From Cyanobium sp. ATX 6A2 (GTDB lineage Bacteria > Cyanobacteriota > Cyanobacteriia > PCC-6307 > Cyanobiaceae): a stretch of 64,000 nt of DNA. Shown here in pieces: positions 52,073 to 62,061 of this stretch (its first letter is position 1; each line of letters starts with the position of its first letter). Below the pieces are notes generated by a model that did no database searches, had not been told where the DNA came from, and was given only the letters and a program-made list of their open reading frames with translations. Where the stretch lies: positions 62,001 through 126,000 of the forward strand of contig NZ_JAGQCU010000005.1 of the NCBI RefSeq assembly GCF_024346355.1. The letters run 5' to 3'. Both the position numbers and the translations under genes were made by a program.

Positions 52073-55014
52073 CAGCCGGCCTCCTGCTGGCGGTAGAGGG
52101 CGTAGTAGCGACCGCGCCGCTCGATCAACTCATCGTGGCGGCCCACCTCGGCGATGGCACCTTCGTGCAGCATCACGATCAGATCGGCGCGGCGGATGGT
52201 GGACAGCCGGTGGGTGATGAAGAACACCGTGCAGTCGCTGAGGGTGTCGAGCAGGTTGTCGCACACGCGACGCTCGGTGTCGTAGTCGAGGGCGCTGGTG
52301 GCCTCATCCAGCACCAGCAGCCGGGGCTGGCTGAGCAGGGTGCGAGCCAGGGCCAGGCGCTGGCGCTGGCCGCCCGATAGCCCCGCGCCGCGCTCACCCA
52401 CCGGGGCGCTGTAGCCACCGGGCATTTCCATGATGAAGTCGTGGGCGCAGGCCATCCGGGCGGCGGTGATGATCGCTTCGATGCCGGCATCGGGATCGGT
52501 GAGGGCGATGTTCTCGGCCACGCTGCCGGAGAACAGGAGCGGCTCCTGGGGCACGATGCCGATCTGGCGGCGCAGCGAATAGAGCTCCACCTTGTCGATG
52601 TCGCAGCCGTCGATCAGGATCCGCCCCTCGCCGGGGGCGTAGAGGCGCGAGAGCAGCTTCATCAGCGTGCTCTTGCCGCTGCCGCTCTGGCCCACCACCC
52701 CCACGAAGGTGCCCGCCGGAATGCGCAGATCGATGTGCTGCAGCACCTGGGTGGAGGTGCCGGGGAAGGCGAAGCTCACGTTCTGGAACACCACCTCCCC
52801 GGCGATCGGCGGCAGGGGAATCTTCTGGCGGTCGGCCTCGTTGCTCTCCTCCGGGGTGTCCACCACGTCGGCCAGGCGCTCGAACGACACCTTCAGCTCC
52901 TGGATGTTCTGCCAGATCGAGGAGAGCCGCAGCAGCGGCTGGGTGACATAGCCGGAGATGATCCGGAAGGCGATCAGCTGGCCCAGGGTCATCTCGGCGT
53001 TGAGCACCATCGAGGCCCCCACCCACAGCACCAGCAGCTGGGAGAGCTTCTGCAGCACCTGGGAGGTTTCCACCAGCGCCGTGCCGGTGATCGTCTTCTC
53101 GAAGCTGCGGGCGATGTAGCGGGTGTAGAGGTCCTGCCACTTCCAGCGGCTGATCATCTCCACGTTCTGGGCCTTCACCGTCTGGATGCCGGTGAGCACC
53201 TCCACCAGGTGGCTCTGGGTGCGGGCATTCTCCTGGGCGGCGGCACGGTACTGCCGGCGGAACAGGGGCGCCCCCAGCACCGTGAGCCCCACCTGGATCG
53301 GCAGCACACACAGGGCGATCAGGGTGAGCAGCCAGCTGTAGATCAGCATCACGGCGATGTAGATCACCGAGAAGGCCGTATCCAGCAGGGTGGTGAGCGC
53401 CTGGCCGGTGAGGAATTCGCGGATCTTCTCCAGCTCCGCCACCCGCGTGCCCAGCTCCCCCACCGGCCGGCGGTCGAAGTAGCTGAGCGGCAGGCGCAGC
53501 AGGTGGTCGATCACCTCGGCACCGAGGCGCAGGTCGATGCGGTTGGTGGTTTCGGTGAACAGGAAGGTGCGCAGGGCGCCGATCACCCCCTCCATCAGCG
53601 TCACCACCACCAGGGCGATGCCCAGCACCTGCAGGGTGTCGAGGCTGCGTTGGCTGATCACCTTGTCGATGATCACCTGGATCAGCAGCGGGTTGGCCAG
53701 GCTGAACAGCTGCACCACGAACGAGGCCAGCAGCACCTGCAGCAGGACGCCGCGGTAGCGCTGCAGCGCCGGCCAGAACCACTCGAAGCCGAAGCGCTGC
53801 TCGGGGGTGGTGTTGCTGCGCTCCAGCAGCAACACGTCGATGCCGTCGGGAAAGGCGGCCTCGATCTCGGCCGGCGGCAGCTCCACCCAGCCCTGGCGCG
53901 GCGAGGCCAGCACCAGGCCGCGGGCATCGGCGGCGCGCACCAGCGCCATGCCCCCCTTCCAGCTCACCAGGGCCGGCACCTGCAGCCGGGTGCCCAGCTG
54001 GGGCGGCACCCGCACGCCGCTCACGTGCAGCCCCATCATCGCGGCGATGTTGCCGCACAGCTGCAGGTCGGGGGTCTGGCCGCGGCGCAGCACATCGCGC
54101 AGGATCTTCTCGATCGCGTCGCGGCGGAAGGGCAGCTTCAGCTGGGCCGCCAGCATCTGGAAGCAGGCCAGGGTTTCCTCCAGGGCGCCGCTGCCGCGCA
54201 CCAGCAGCAGTTCGGGGCGGTCGCGCTGGCCCAGATCCAGGCCACTGGCCAGGGGTCCGGCAGCGGCGGCGGGCACCAGCTGCGATCCCCCGCCATCCCC
54301 TTCCAGCACCGGCTCCAGCGGCTCCGGCGGCGCCAGCACCGCCTGCAGCGGCGCGGCCGGCAGGGCGATCAGCCGCGGCGGCAGCGGCGGCCTCGCCCTG
54401 GGCACGCCCTGGGCGGGATCAAGCGCCGTGCCCAACGGGTGATCGGCGAGGTTGTGGCTGGCGGCGAACAGCAGCTCCTCGGCCGTGAGGCTCTGCACGC
54501 CCTCGCGCGTGGGCGCCACCAGCCGGGCCTGTGGCGCCAGCTGCCGCCACAGGTTCAGCAGCGACACATCCGCCTGGGGCCGGAGCTGCAGCAGCTCGAC
54601 CAGCAGGGCCAGCAGCTCGGCGCTGAACAGCTGAGCGGCGCACCAGGCGGCAAAGGCGGGCTCCTCCTGCAGCAGCGCCAGCAGCCGGCCATCGGCGATC
54701 GCCAGCGCCTCCACGTCGCCGGCCGCCGCCACCTCCTCACAGGGGGCCGCCCGCAGCAGCGACGCCAGGCCCACCCAGGCCCCCGGCCCCAGCTTCTCGG
54801 CGGTGCGCAGGGAGCCCGCGTCGCGCACCAGCAGGCGGGCCGAGCCCCGCAGCAGCAGCAGCACCTCGGAGGGGATCAGGTCGTCGTGGCAGAGGGCCTG
54901 GCCGAGGCCGTAGAGCCGCCGCTCACCGCTGGCCAGCAGGCGCGCCCGCAGTTGCGCGCTGAGCCCCTCCAGCCCGGGGAGGTCGGGGGGGGCCTGGGGG
55001 TCGAGGGCGGTCAT
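52072..55014 (-). CDS. Type I secretion ABC transporter with N-terminal cyclic-nucleotide-type domain
   Basis: 980 residues. An N-terminal Crp-like domain (about 15-160; ALCHDDLIPSEVLLLLRGSA, then AEKLGPGAWVGLASLL) is followed by a Pro-rich linker, a C39-like domain lacking a catalytic cysteine at the expected site (about 305-410), six helices (about 430-710) and the ATPase domain: Walker A GQSGSGKST at 775-783, signature LSGGQ near 879-883, Walker B ending D903, catalytic E904 and H-loop H935. The C39-like part without cysteine suggests export without leader cleavage. Flanked by a PpiC-type and an HlyD-type gene. Confidence 0.9.
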
Positions 55015-55745
55015 GGCAGGGGCTGGCTGACGGCGATGGGCACGGGCTCAGGGCCCCTGGCGAGGGCCTCCAGGCGGCGACTCACCTCCTCCTCCAGCCA
55101 CTCATTGAGAAGCTCCTGGGTCATGGCATCGGCGGCATCGGGCCCGAAGCCGGCAGGCAGCAGGCTCTCCAGCCGCACCAGCAGCCACCAGCTCTCGATC
55201 GCAAACGGCTCCAGCACCACCCCCGACTCCACCGCCCGCAGGCGGCCCACCAGTTCGGGGTGGCCCTGATCCAGCGGCACCGGACCCACGATGCCGCGGG
55301 TGGCACGTTCCGGACCCTCGGCGTAGCGGACCGCCAGCTCACCGAAATCAGCCTCGCCCTCGCTCACCTGCAGGAACAGCTCCCGGGCCAGCCCTGGATC
55401 CTTGGTGCGCAGCAGGCTGTACACCACCTGATCGAGGCTCTGCTTGCGAGCCAGGAAGCGCGACTCGGCCTTGGGGGCGAAGTGCTGCTGGCAGTACTTC
55501 CACACCCCCACCGGGTAGGCGATCCGGTAGTCCAGATCAGCCGGGGACAGGCAGCGGCTGCGGGCGTAGTCCTGCAGCGCCTGCTCATCGGCGAGGTCCC
55601 GCTCCTCCATGAACTGCTGGCGGGCCGCCTCGCGCTCCTCCGGCTCCAGCGCAACCGAGGCCAGCAGCTCCTCCAGCAGCTCCTGGCGCAGATAGCTGTG
55701 CAGCAGGCCGTAGCGGGCCAGGCGGGCCGGGTCCGGAGTGGGCAT
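55011..55745 (-). CDS. PpiC/SurA-type peptidyl-prolyl isomerase-like protein of the secretion operon
   Basis: 244 residues. The parvulin core is readable as VSEGEADFGELAVRYAEGPE, GIVGPVPLDQGHPELVGRLR and ESWWLLVRLESLLP, the conserved F-x-x-L-A-x-x-x-S/A-x-x and G pattern of rotamases. An N-terminal helical region (HSYLRQELLEELLASVALEP) resembles SurA-type chaperone domains. No clear signal peptide, so it may act in the cytoplasm at the exporter. It overlaps the ABC transporter start by four bases and is first in the unit. Confidence 0.75.
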   Translation of the reverse strand: MPTPDPARLARYGLLHSYLRQELLEELLASVALEPEEREAARQQFMEERDLADEQALQDYARSRCLSPADLDYRIAYPVGVWKYCQQHFAPKAESRFLARKQSLDQVVYSLLRTKDPGLARELFLQVSEGEADFGELAVRYAEGPERATRGIVGPVPLDQGHPELVGRLRAVESGVVLEPFAIESWWLLVRLESLLPAGFGPDAADAMTQELLNEWLEEEVSRRLEALARGPEPVPIAVSQPLP

Positions 55746-55795
55746 CGAGGCTCCTGTGCGGGCCCATTCTGGCCTGCGGCAACGGTTGAGCTGTT

Positions 55796-55801
55796 TAGGG
55801 T
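55796..55801 (+). promoter_or_regulatory. Candidate -10 box (TAGGGT) of the queE operon
   Basis: TAGGGT in GTTTAGGGTTGG lies 20 bases before the queE ATG, giving a very short leader if used. The divergent secretion operon starts at 55745, so the 75-base gap contains both promoters. Confidence 0.4.
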
Positions 55802-55820
55802 TGGGGTGCAGCCCGATCCC

Positions 55821-56462
55821 ATGCCGGCAACCCCCACCGCCGCCATACCCTCAGCCATCCCCGTGGTGGAAACCTTCCATTCGCTCCAGGGGGAGGGGCT
55901 GCATGCCGGGCGCAGCGCCTTCTTCCTGCGCCTGGCGGGCTGTGCGGTGGGCTGCACCTGGTGCGACACCAAGCACTCCTGGCCACAGGAGGCCCATCCG
56001 CACCGCGGCCTGGAGGAGCTGGCCGCCCAGGCCAGCGCTGCCGGCGGCGCTGGCGCCTCCTTCGTGGTGGTGACCGGCGGCGAGCCCCTGCACCACAACC
56101 TCGATGGGCTCTGCGCGGCCCTCGAGGCCGTCGGATTGCCACTGCACCTGGAAACCAGTGGCGTCGACCCGCTCAGCGGCCGCTTCGACTGGATCACCCT
56201 CTCGCCCAAGCGCCACCGGCCGCCACGACCCGAACTGCTGGCCGCCTGCCACGAGCTCAAGCCGGTGGTGCATGAGCCGGCCGATCTCGCCTTCGCCGAG
56301 GCCATGGCCACCGCCGCCGCCGAGGCCGGCAACCATCCCGTGCTGCTGCTGCAGCCCGGCTGGGACAGCGCGCCGGGCCAGGAGCTGGCGATCGCCCACG
56401 TGCGCCGCCACCCCCGCTGGCGCCTGAGCCTGCAGAGCCACAAGTGGCTGGGGGTGCGCTGA
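55821..56462 (+). CDS. queE: 7-carboxy-7-deazaguanine synthase (radical SAM)
   Basis: 213 residues from ATG 55821 (GTG 55806 is possible). The radical-SAM cluster motif C-x3-C-x2-C is in [18 protein letters not shown]-binding GGEP in [12 protein letters not shown], and the substrate motif [16 protein letters not shown] at the N-terminus. The protein is compact, as expected for QueE. It forms the deazaguanine ring of preQ0 from CPH4. queC follows 5 bases later. Confidence 0.94.
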   Translation: MPATPTAAIPSAIPVVETFHSLQGEGLHAGRSAFFLRLAGCAVGCTWCDTKHSWPQEAHPHRGLEELAAQASAAGGAGASFVVVTGGEPLHHNLDGLCAALEAVGLPLHLETSGVDPLSGRFDWITLSPKRHRPPRPELLAACHELKPVVHEPADLAFAEAMATAAAEAGNHPVLLLQPGWDSAPGQELAIAHVRRHPRWRLSLQSHKWLGVR

Positions 56463-56467
56463 GGTCG

Positions 56468-57169
56468 ATGAGCACATCTGCGCAACCCACCGCCATCGCC
56501 CTGCTTTCGGGCGGCCTCGATTCCGCCACCGCCGCCGCCCTGGCGATCGCGGCGGGCTGGCGCGTGATCGGCCTCTCGTTCGACTACGGCCAGCGCCACC
56601 GGCGCGAGCTGGTGGCCGCCGCCGCCGTGGCCGCGGAGCTGGGGCTGGCCGAACACCACACCATCGCCGTGAACCTGGCCGCCTGGGGGGGCTCGGCCCT
56701 CACCGATCCCGGCGTCGCCCTGCCCAGCTCCGGGGTGCAGGAGGGGGTGATCCCCAGCACCTACGTGCCCGGCCGCAACACGGTGTTCATCGCCCTGGGG
56801 CTGAGCCTGGCCGAGGCCCGCGGCGCCGAGCGGCTGGTGCTGGGGGTGAACGCCGTGGACTACTCCGGCTATCCCGACTGCCGGCCCGACTACCTGGACG
56901 CCTTCCAGACCCTGGCCGACCTGGCCAGCAAGGCAGGCCGGGAGGGACGCGGTGCGCGCCTGTGGGCGCCGCTGGTGCAGTGGAGCAAAACGCGCATCGT
57001 GACCGAGGCGCTGCGGCTGGGGGTGCCGATCGCCGCCACCTGGAGCTGCTACAGCGGCGGCGAGGTTCCCTGCGGCGTGTGCGACAGCTGCCGCATCCGC
57101 GATGCCGCCCTGATCGAAGCGGGCCGGCCCGATCTGGCCAGCCCGGCGGCCGGCGCCCCGTTGCCATGA
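56468..57169 (+). CDS. queC: 7-cyano-7-deazaguanine synthase
   Basis: 233 residues from the ATG at 56468. PP-loop ATP motif [14 protein letters not shown], the following [14 protein letters not shown], and the C-terminal zinc cluster C-x8-C-x2-C-x2-C ([16 protein letters not shown]) are visible. It makes preQ0 from CDG in the queuosine route. The last 4 bases overlap pabB (ATGA). With queE it forms the deazaguanine part of a four-gene unit. Confidence 0.95.
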   Translation: MSTSAQPTAIALLSGGLDSATAAALAIAAGWRVIGLSFDYGQRHRRELVAAAAVAAELGLAEHHTIAVNLAAWGGSALTDPGVALPSSGVQEGVIPSTYVPGRNTVFIALGLSLAEARGAERLVLGVNAVDYSGYPDCRPDYLDAFQTLADLASKAGREGRGARLWAPLVQWSKTRIVTEALRLGVPIAATWSCYSGGEVPCGVCDSCRIRDAALIEAGRPDLASPAAGAPLP

Positions 57170-58518
57170 GCCCTCTGCTGCGGCGGGAGCTCCCCTGGTG
57201 CCAGCCCGAAGCCCTGCTGCAGCGGCTGCTGCCGCAGCTGGAGCGGCCGGCTCTGGTGTGGCTCGACGGCGACGGCTCGGCGCTGGGACGGCGCAGCGTG
57301 CTGGCCCTCGAGCCGCTGGAGGAGCGGGTGTGCCGGGGCCTGCCGGGGGATGCCGGCGCCGAGGATCCCTTCGCCGTGCTGGCGCAGCTGGAGGCGAGCG
57401 GCCGGCCCTGGCTGGGCTGGCTGGCCTACGAGGCCGGCGCCTGGCTGGAGCCGGCCCGCCACTGGCAGCGGCCGGCGATGGCGGTGCTGTGGGCGATCCA
57501 GGCCGACCCGCTGCTGATCGCCGACCACCAGCACCGGCAGCTGTGGCTGGAGGGCCACGACCCCCAGCGGCTGGAGGCGCTGGCCGAGCGGCTGGAGCAC
57601 GCCGCGGCGGAGGCCCTGGCGGAGAGCGGCGGCGCCGAAGCGCTGGTGCTGCCCCTGGAGGGCTGGCACTGGCACACCAGCCGTGCGGGCTTCGCCGCCC
57701 AGGTGCGGGCGGTGCGGCAGCACATCGCCGCCGGGGATCTGTTCCAGGCCAACCTCACCGCCTGCTGCGAGCAGGAGCTGGCCGAGCCCCCCACGGCCGC
57801 CACGCTGCTGGAGCTCTACGGCCGCCTGCGGCGGCACTGCCCTGCGCCCTTCGCCGGCCTGGCCATCGGCGGGCCGGCGGCGGCGGGGGAAGCGGTGCTG
57901 TCGGCCTCACCGGAGCGCTTCCTGCACCTCCTCGCCGATCGAGAGGTGGAAACCCGCCCGATCAAGGGCACCCGCCCCCGCCACACCGATGCCGCCGCCG
58001 ATGCCGATGCGGCCGCCGAGCTGATCACCAGCCCCAAGGACCGGGCCGAGAACGTGATGATCGTGGACCTGCTGCGCAACGACCTGGGCCGGGTTTGCAG
58101 GCCTGGCTCAATCCAGGTGCCCCAGCTGGTGGGGCTGGAGAGCTACCGCCAGGTGCACCACCTCACCTCGGTGGTGCGGGGCCGGCTGCGGCCCGGCCTG
58201 GGGGCGGCGGATCTGCTGCGCGCCTGCTGGCCGGGGGGATCGATCACCGGGGCCCCCAAGATCCGCGCCTGCCAGCGCCTGGGGGAACTGGAGCCGGTGG
58301 CCCGCGGCCCCTACTGCGGCTCCCTGTTCCACCTCGATGGCGCCGGCGGCTTCGACAGCAACATCCTGATCCGTTCCCTGTTCGTGGCTGGCCGAACGCT
58401 GCGGGCCCATGCCGGCTGCGGCATCGTGGCCGATTCCGATCCCCAGGCCGAGGCCGAGGAACTGGGCTGGAAGCTGGAACCGCTGCTGGCTGCCCTCGGC
58501 GGCAAGCCTCAACCATGA
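57166..58518 (+). CDS. pabB: Aminodeoxychorismate synthase component I
   Basis: 450 residues. The chorismate-binding family is shown by [40 protein letters not shown], and the C-terminal [21 protein letters not shown] and [25 protein letters not shown] with the conserved Lys distinguishes PabB from the anthranilate synthase branch. It converts chorismate to 4-amino-4-deoxychorismate with the glutamine amidotransferase PabA, which is not in this window. It overlaps queC and the next gene by four bases each. Confidence 0.9.
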   Translation: MSPLLRRELPWCQPEALLQRLLPQLERPALVWLDGDGSALGRRSVLALEPLEERVCRGLPGDAGAEDPFAVLAQLEASGRPWLGWLAYEAGAWLEPARHWQRPAMAVLWAIQADPLLIADHQHRQLWLEGHDPQRLEALAERLEHAAAEALAESGGAEALVLPLEGWHWHTSRAGFAAQVRAVRQHIAAGDLFQANLTACCEQELAEPPTAATLLELYGRLRRHCPAPFAGLAIGGPAAAGEAVLSASPERFLHLLADREVETRPIKGTRPRHTDAAADADAAAELITSPKDRAENVMIVDLLRNDLGRVCRPGSIQVPQLVGLESYRQVHHLTSVVRGRLRPGLGAADLLRACWPGGSITGAPKIRACQRLGELEPVARGPYCGSLFHLDGAGGFDSNILIRSLFVAGRTLRAHAGCGIVADSDPQAEAEELGWKLEPLLAALGGKPQP

Positions 58519-59450
58519 CCGGATCGCCAGTCAGTCCGACGCCACCAGCCAGCACCGCCCCTGGAGAGTCTCCCGGAGCCGCCCTGGCCTGGATCGATGC
58601 CCCGAGGCCAGAGGGCCGCTGGGGCCGCCCCGACGCCCTGGCACTGCCGCTCAGCGACCGGGCCCTGCTGCTGGCCGACGGGATCTTCGAAACCGTGCTG
58701 GTGCTGGATGGCCGCCCCCGGCTGCTGGCCGAGCACCTGGCCCGCTGGCACGCCGCTGCCGCCCTGCTGGCCATGGATCCGCCACCGGATCCGGCCCGGG
58801 TGGAGGCCCTGATCCAGGAGGCCATCCTGCGCAGCGGCATCACCACCGGCGCCCTGCGCCTCAACTGGAGCCGCGGCAGCCCGACAGCCGCCAGCAGCCG
58901 CGGCATCGCCATCCCGGAGCATTGCCGGCACCGCTTCTGGCTGCAGCTCACGCCAGCGGCGCCCTCTTTTGCTCCACTCACCGCGCTGGTGAGTGCCACG
59001 GAACGGCGGGACCCCTTGAGCCTGCTGAACCGATGCAAGACCTTCGCCTACGGCAACGCCATCCAGGCCCGCCGTCTGGCCGCCGCCGCTGGCGCCGACG
59101 ATGCACTGCTCATGAGCACCGGCGGCGAGCTCTGCTGCGCCACCACCGCCAACCTGCTGCTGCGCCGCGGCGACCACTGGTTCACCCCTCCCCTGGCCAG
59201 CGGCTGTCTGCCCGGGGTGATGCGGGCACGGGCCCTGGGCCTGAGCCTGGCTGAGGAGGCAGCTCTGCACCCAGCCGACCTGCCGACCTGCCGCGGGGCA
59301 CTGCTGCTCAACAGCCTCGGCTGCCGGCCCATCCACCAGCTCCGCAGCCCGGCTGGGCACCAGACGCTCGCCTGGCCCCAGCAAGGGGAGGCGGGCTGGG
59401 CCTCGGCCCTGGCAGGAGAGGCAGCCAGGCTCTGGCAGCGGCTGCTCTGA
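58515..59450 (+). CDS. pabC: Class IV aminotransferase-type protein, probable aminodeoxychorismate lyase
   Basis: 311 residues from the ATG at 58515. The PLP-fold type IV pattern is present: PLSDRALLLADGIFETVLVL, the catalytic lysine in LLNRCKTFAYGNAIQ, and the phosphate-binding LASGCLPGVMRARAL. Following pabB directly, it is most likely the lyase releasing 4-aminobenzoate for folate; a branched-chain or D-amino acid aminotransferase activity cannot be excluded from sequence alone. It ends at the base before the urtE stop of the convergent operon. Confidence 0.8.
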   Translation: MTGSPVSPTPPASTAPGESPGAALAWIDAPRPEGRWGRPDALALPLSDRALLLADGIFETVLVLDGRPRLLAEHLARWHAAAALLAMDPPPDPARVEALIQEAILRSGITTGALRLNWSRGSPTAASSRGIAIPEHCRHRFWLQLTPAAPSFAPLTALVSATERRDPLSLLNRCKTFAYGNAIQARRLAAAAGADDALLMSTGGELCCATTANLLLRRGDHWFTPPLASGCLPGVMRARALGLSLAEEAALHPADLPTCRGALLLNSLGCRPIHQLRSPAGHQTLAWPQQGEAGWASALAGEAARLWQRLL

Positions 59451-60161
59451 TCAGACGCTGAGGAAGCGATCCACCACGTCCTGGCTGAGGTCGGCGGTAG
59501 GGCCACTGGCCACAATCCCACCCCGCTGCATGGCGTAGTAGCGGTCGGCCTGGCGCACGAAGTTGAGATGCTGCTCCACCAGCAGCACGCCGATGCCGGT
59601 CTCGGCGATGATGCGGCGCACAGCCCGTTCGATGTCCTGCACGATGTTGGGCTGGATGCCCTCGGTGGGTTCATCGAGCAGCAGCAGCGATGGCTGTCCC
59701 AGCAGGGCCCTGGCGATCGCCAGCTGCTGCTGCTGGCCGCCGCTGAGGTCCCCGCCCTTGCGGGGCAGGAACTCGCGGAGGATCGGGAACAGCTCGTAGA
59801 CGATCGGATCGATCTGACGGTGGCGTCCCAGCCCGCCGGGGCGGGCCTCAAGGCCGAGCAGGAGGTTTTCCTCCACCGTGAGCTGGGGGATGATCTCCCG
59901 CCCCTGGGGTACGTAGCCGACACCGGCCCTGGCCCTCTGGTGCGGAGCCAGCCGATCCATGGGCTTGCCCTCCAGCAACACCGTGCCGCTGCGGGGCCGC
60001 AGCAGGCCGATCAGCGATTTCAGCAGGGTGGTCTTACCCACCCCGTTGCGCCCGATCAGACAGACCATCTCACCGGCATTCACCGTGAGATCCACATCAC
60101 GCAGGATGTGGCTCTCCCCGTAGTAGGTGTTCACCCCATGAATCTCGAGCAGGGTCATCAC
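59451..60161 (-). CDS. urtE: Urea ABC transporter ATP-binding protein UrtE
   Basis: 236 residues. Walker A GRNGVGKTTLLKSLIG, signature LSGGQQQQLAIARALLG and Walker B SLLLLDEPTEGIQPNIV are complete. LEIHGVNTYYGESHILRDVD at the start is typical of the branched-chain/urea type (HAAT family). It pairs with UrtD as the second ATPase. The start overlaps urtD's stop by four bases. Confidence 0.94.
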   Translation of the reverse strand: MMTLLEIHGVNTYYGESHILRDVDLTVNAGEMVCLIGRNGVGKTTLLKSLIGLLRPRSGTVLLEGKPMDRLAPHQRARAGVGYVPQGREIIPQLTVEENLLLGLEARPGGLGRHRQIDPIVYELFPILREFLPRKGGDLSGGQQQQLAIARALLGQPSLLLLDEPTEGIQPNIVQDIERAVRRIIAETGIGVLLVEQHLNFVRQADRYYAMQRGGIVASGPTADLSQDVVDRFLSV

Positions 60162-60925
60162 TGCTGCTCCTCAAGTTGGTGATCATCTGACCCACCGAGA
60201 TACACCTCGATCACCCGCTCGTCGCGCTGAATGTCATCCATCAATCCTTCACAAAGCACATGTCCCTGGTGGAGGACGGTGACCTGCGTATCGAGCCGGC
60301 GGATGAACTCCATATCATGCTCAATCACCACTACGGTGTGATCACCAGCCAGTGACTTGAGCAGATCAGCGGTGAGGTCAGTTTCCTCGTCGGTGAGACC
60401 AGCCACCGGCTCATCCACCAGCAGCAGGTCGGGATCCTGACCAACCAGCATGGCAATTTCAAGCCACTGTTTCTGCCCGTGGGAAAGGGATCCAGCCGGT
60501 TGATCAGCTCGTGGATGGAGGGCCACAACCTCCATCAGCTGGTCGACGCGCTCGCGCCGCTCGCGCGACAGCCCGCTGGTGAGCAAGCTCCAGGGATTCT
60601 TGGGACGGCTCACCGCCAGGGCAAGGTTGTCACGGACCGTGAGCTGTTGAAACACGCGGGGACTCTGAAACTTGCGACCAATTCCCAGGCGAGCAATGCT
60701 GAATTCCTGGTAGCGCAACAAGGAGCGCCCCTTGAACACCACATCCCCGGAGGTGGGCTTGATCTTGCCGGTGATCACATCAAGAAAGGTTGTTTTACCA
60801 GCGCCATTCGGTCCAATCACGGCCCTTAATTCACCCGGCTGCAGGCTGAGGTTGAGATCGCGAAGGGCCAGGAATCCATCAAAACTGATGGTGATCTGGC
60901 GCAGTTCAAGCAGGGGGGCGGTCAT
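60158..60925 (-). CDS. urtD: Urea ABC transporter ATP-binding protein UrtD
   Basis: 255 residues. Walker A GPNGAGKTTFLDVITG, signature LSHGQKQWLEIAMLVG and Walker B LLLVDEPVAGLTDEE. LSHGQKQ in place of LSGGQ is the UrtD/LivG-branch form. The partner of UrtE and of the permeases UrtB and UrtC. It overlaps urtC's stop by four bases. Confidence 0.94.
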   Translation of the reverse strand: MTAPLLELRQITISFDGFLALRDLNLSLQPGELRAVIGPNGAGKTTFLDVITGKIKPTSGDVVFKGRSLLRYQEFSIARLGIGRKFQSPRVFQQLTVRDNLALAVSRPKNPWSLLTSGLSRERRERVDQLMEVVALHPRADQPAGSLSHGQKQWLEIAMLVGQDPDLLLVDEPVAGLTDEETDLTADLLKSLAGDHTVVVIEHDMEFIRRLDTQVTVLHQGHVLCEGLMDDIQRDERVIEVYLGGSDDHQLEEQQ

Positions 60926-62058
60926 AGCTTGATCTCCTCCTGGCCATCGAGCTCGAGACTGGGATAGGTGGCGAGCGGCCTGGCCAATCCGCAGCGCACC
61001 AGGAGATTACGGAATTCTTCGGCAAAAAACCAGCCAAGCACACCTTGTGGAAGGGCAGTAACCACCAGTATGAAGAGGGCACCCTGAATAAAAAGCCAGC
61101 TCTGAGGCAGGGCCTCACTCACAAGACTCTTGCCGTAGTTGATGACCACAGCACCAAGAATGGCGCCCAGCAGGGTGCCACGACCACCCACGGCCACCCA
61201 GATCACCATCTCAATCGAAAATGGCACCGACATGTACTGAGGGGTGACAATCCCCGACTGAACCGTAAACAAGGCGCCCGAGATCCCAGCAAGAGCTCCG
61301 GCGATTGAGAACACAATCGTCTTGAACATGACTGGGTTGAAGCCGGTGAAGCGGATGCGAGGTTCATCATCACGAATGGCGATCAACACATCACCGAACC
61401 GATCGCGAACCACCCATCGAACAAAGAACCAGCTTAAAATCACCAGAACTCCAGTGATCCAGAAGAGAGCCCGCTGCATCGACTCAGAACCAACCAACTG
61501 GCCAAACAGAACCGTGGTATCGGTGGGCAGGCCATTGGTGCCATTGATTAACTTCTGCTGACCATTAAAAAAGTTAAAGAATACCAGCAGTGCAGCTTGG
61601 GTGAGAATCGAAAAATAAACCCCCTTGATGCGGTTGCGGAACACCAGATAACCCAGCACAGCAGCCACTAGGGCTGGCACCAGCCAGAGGGCGATCAGGG
61701 TGAAGACGGGTGAACGAAAGGGCTCCCAGAAAAACGGGAGGGACGACACGCCATAGAGCCGGAAAAACTCAGGCAGCATGCCGGCCGCTGCCGATGTGTT
61801 CAGCTGCAGGAACATGGCAACGGCGTAGCCACCAAGGGCGAAGAAAACGCCCTGGCCAAGGCTGAGAATGCCGGTGAACCCCCAGATCAGATCAATGCCG
61901 AGCGCTGCGATGGCCAGCGACAGGAAACGGCCCAGGAGATTGAGGCGGAAGACTGGCAAGACTGCCGGGGCAGCAATCAGAGCTGCCAGGATCACAGTCC
62001 AGATCGCAACGCGAACCCATCGCGATGGTTGGGGGAGAAGGGTGGAGGAAGCAACCAT
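60922..62058 (-). CDS. urtC: Urea ABC transporter permease UrtC
   Basis: 378 residues with about ten hydrophobic helices. The LivM-type permease marks are LIWGFTGILSLGQGVFFALG and the loop IRDDEPRIRFTGFNPVMFK, followed by AGISGALFTVQSGIVTPQYM, the family's conserved cytoplasmic contact to the ATPases. The gene follows urtB by 3 bases. Its base composition is visibly lower in GC than that of the genes left of 60 kb. Confidence 0.93.
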   Translation of the reverse strand: MVASSTLLPQPSRWVRVAIWTVILAALIAAPAVLPVFRLNLLGRFLSLAIAALGIDLIWGFTGILSLGQGVFFALGGYAVAMFLQLNTSAAAGMLPEFFRLYGVSSLPFFWEPFRSPVFTLIALWLVPALVAAVLGYLVFRNRIKGVYFSILTQAALLVFFNFFNGQQKLINGTNGLPTDTTVLFGQLVGSESMQRALFWITGVLVILSWFFVRWVVRDRFGDVLIAIRDDEPRIRFTGFNPVMFKTIVFSIAGALAGISGALFTVQSGIVTPQYMSVPFSIEMVIWVAVGGRGTLLGAILGAVVINYGKSLVSEALPQSWLFIQGALFILVVTALPQGVLGWFFAEEFRNLLVRCGLARPLATYPSLELDGQEEIKL

Positions 62059-62061
62059 GGA

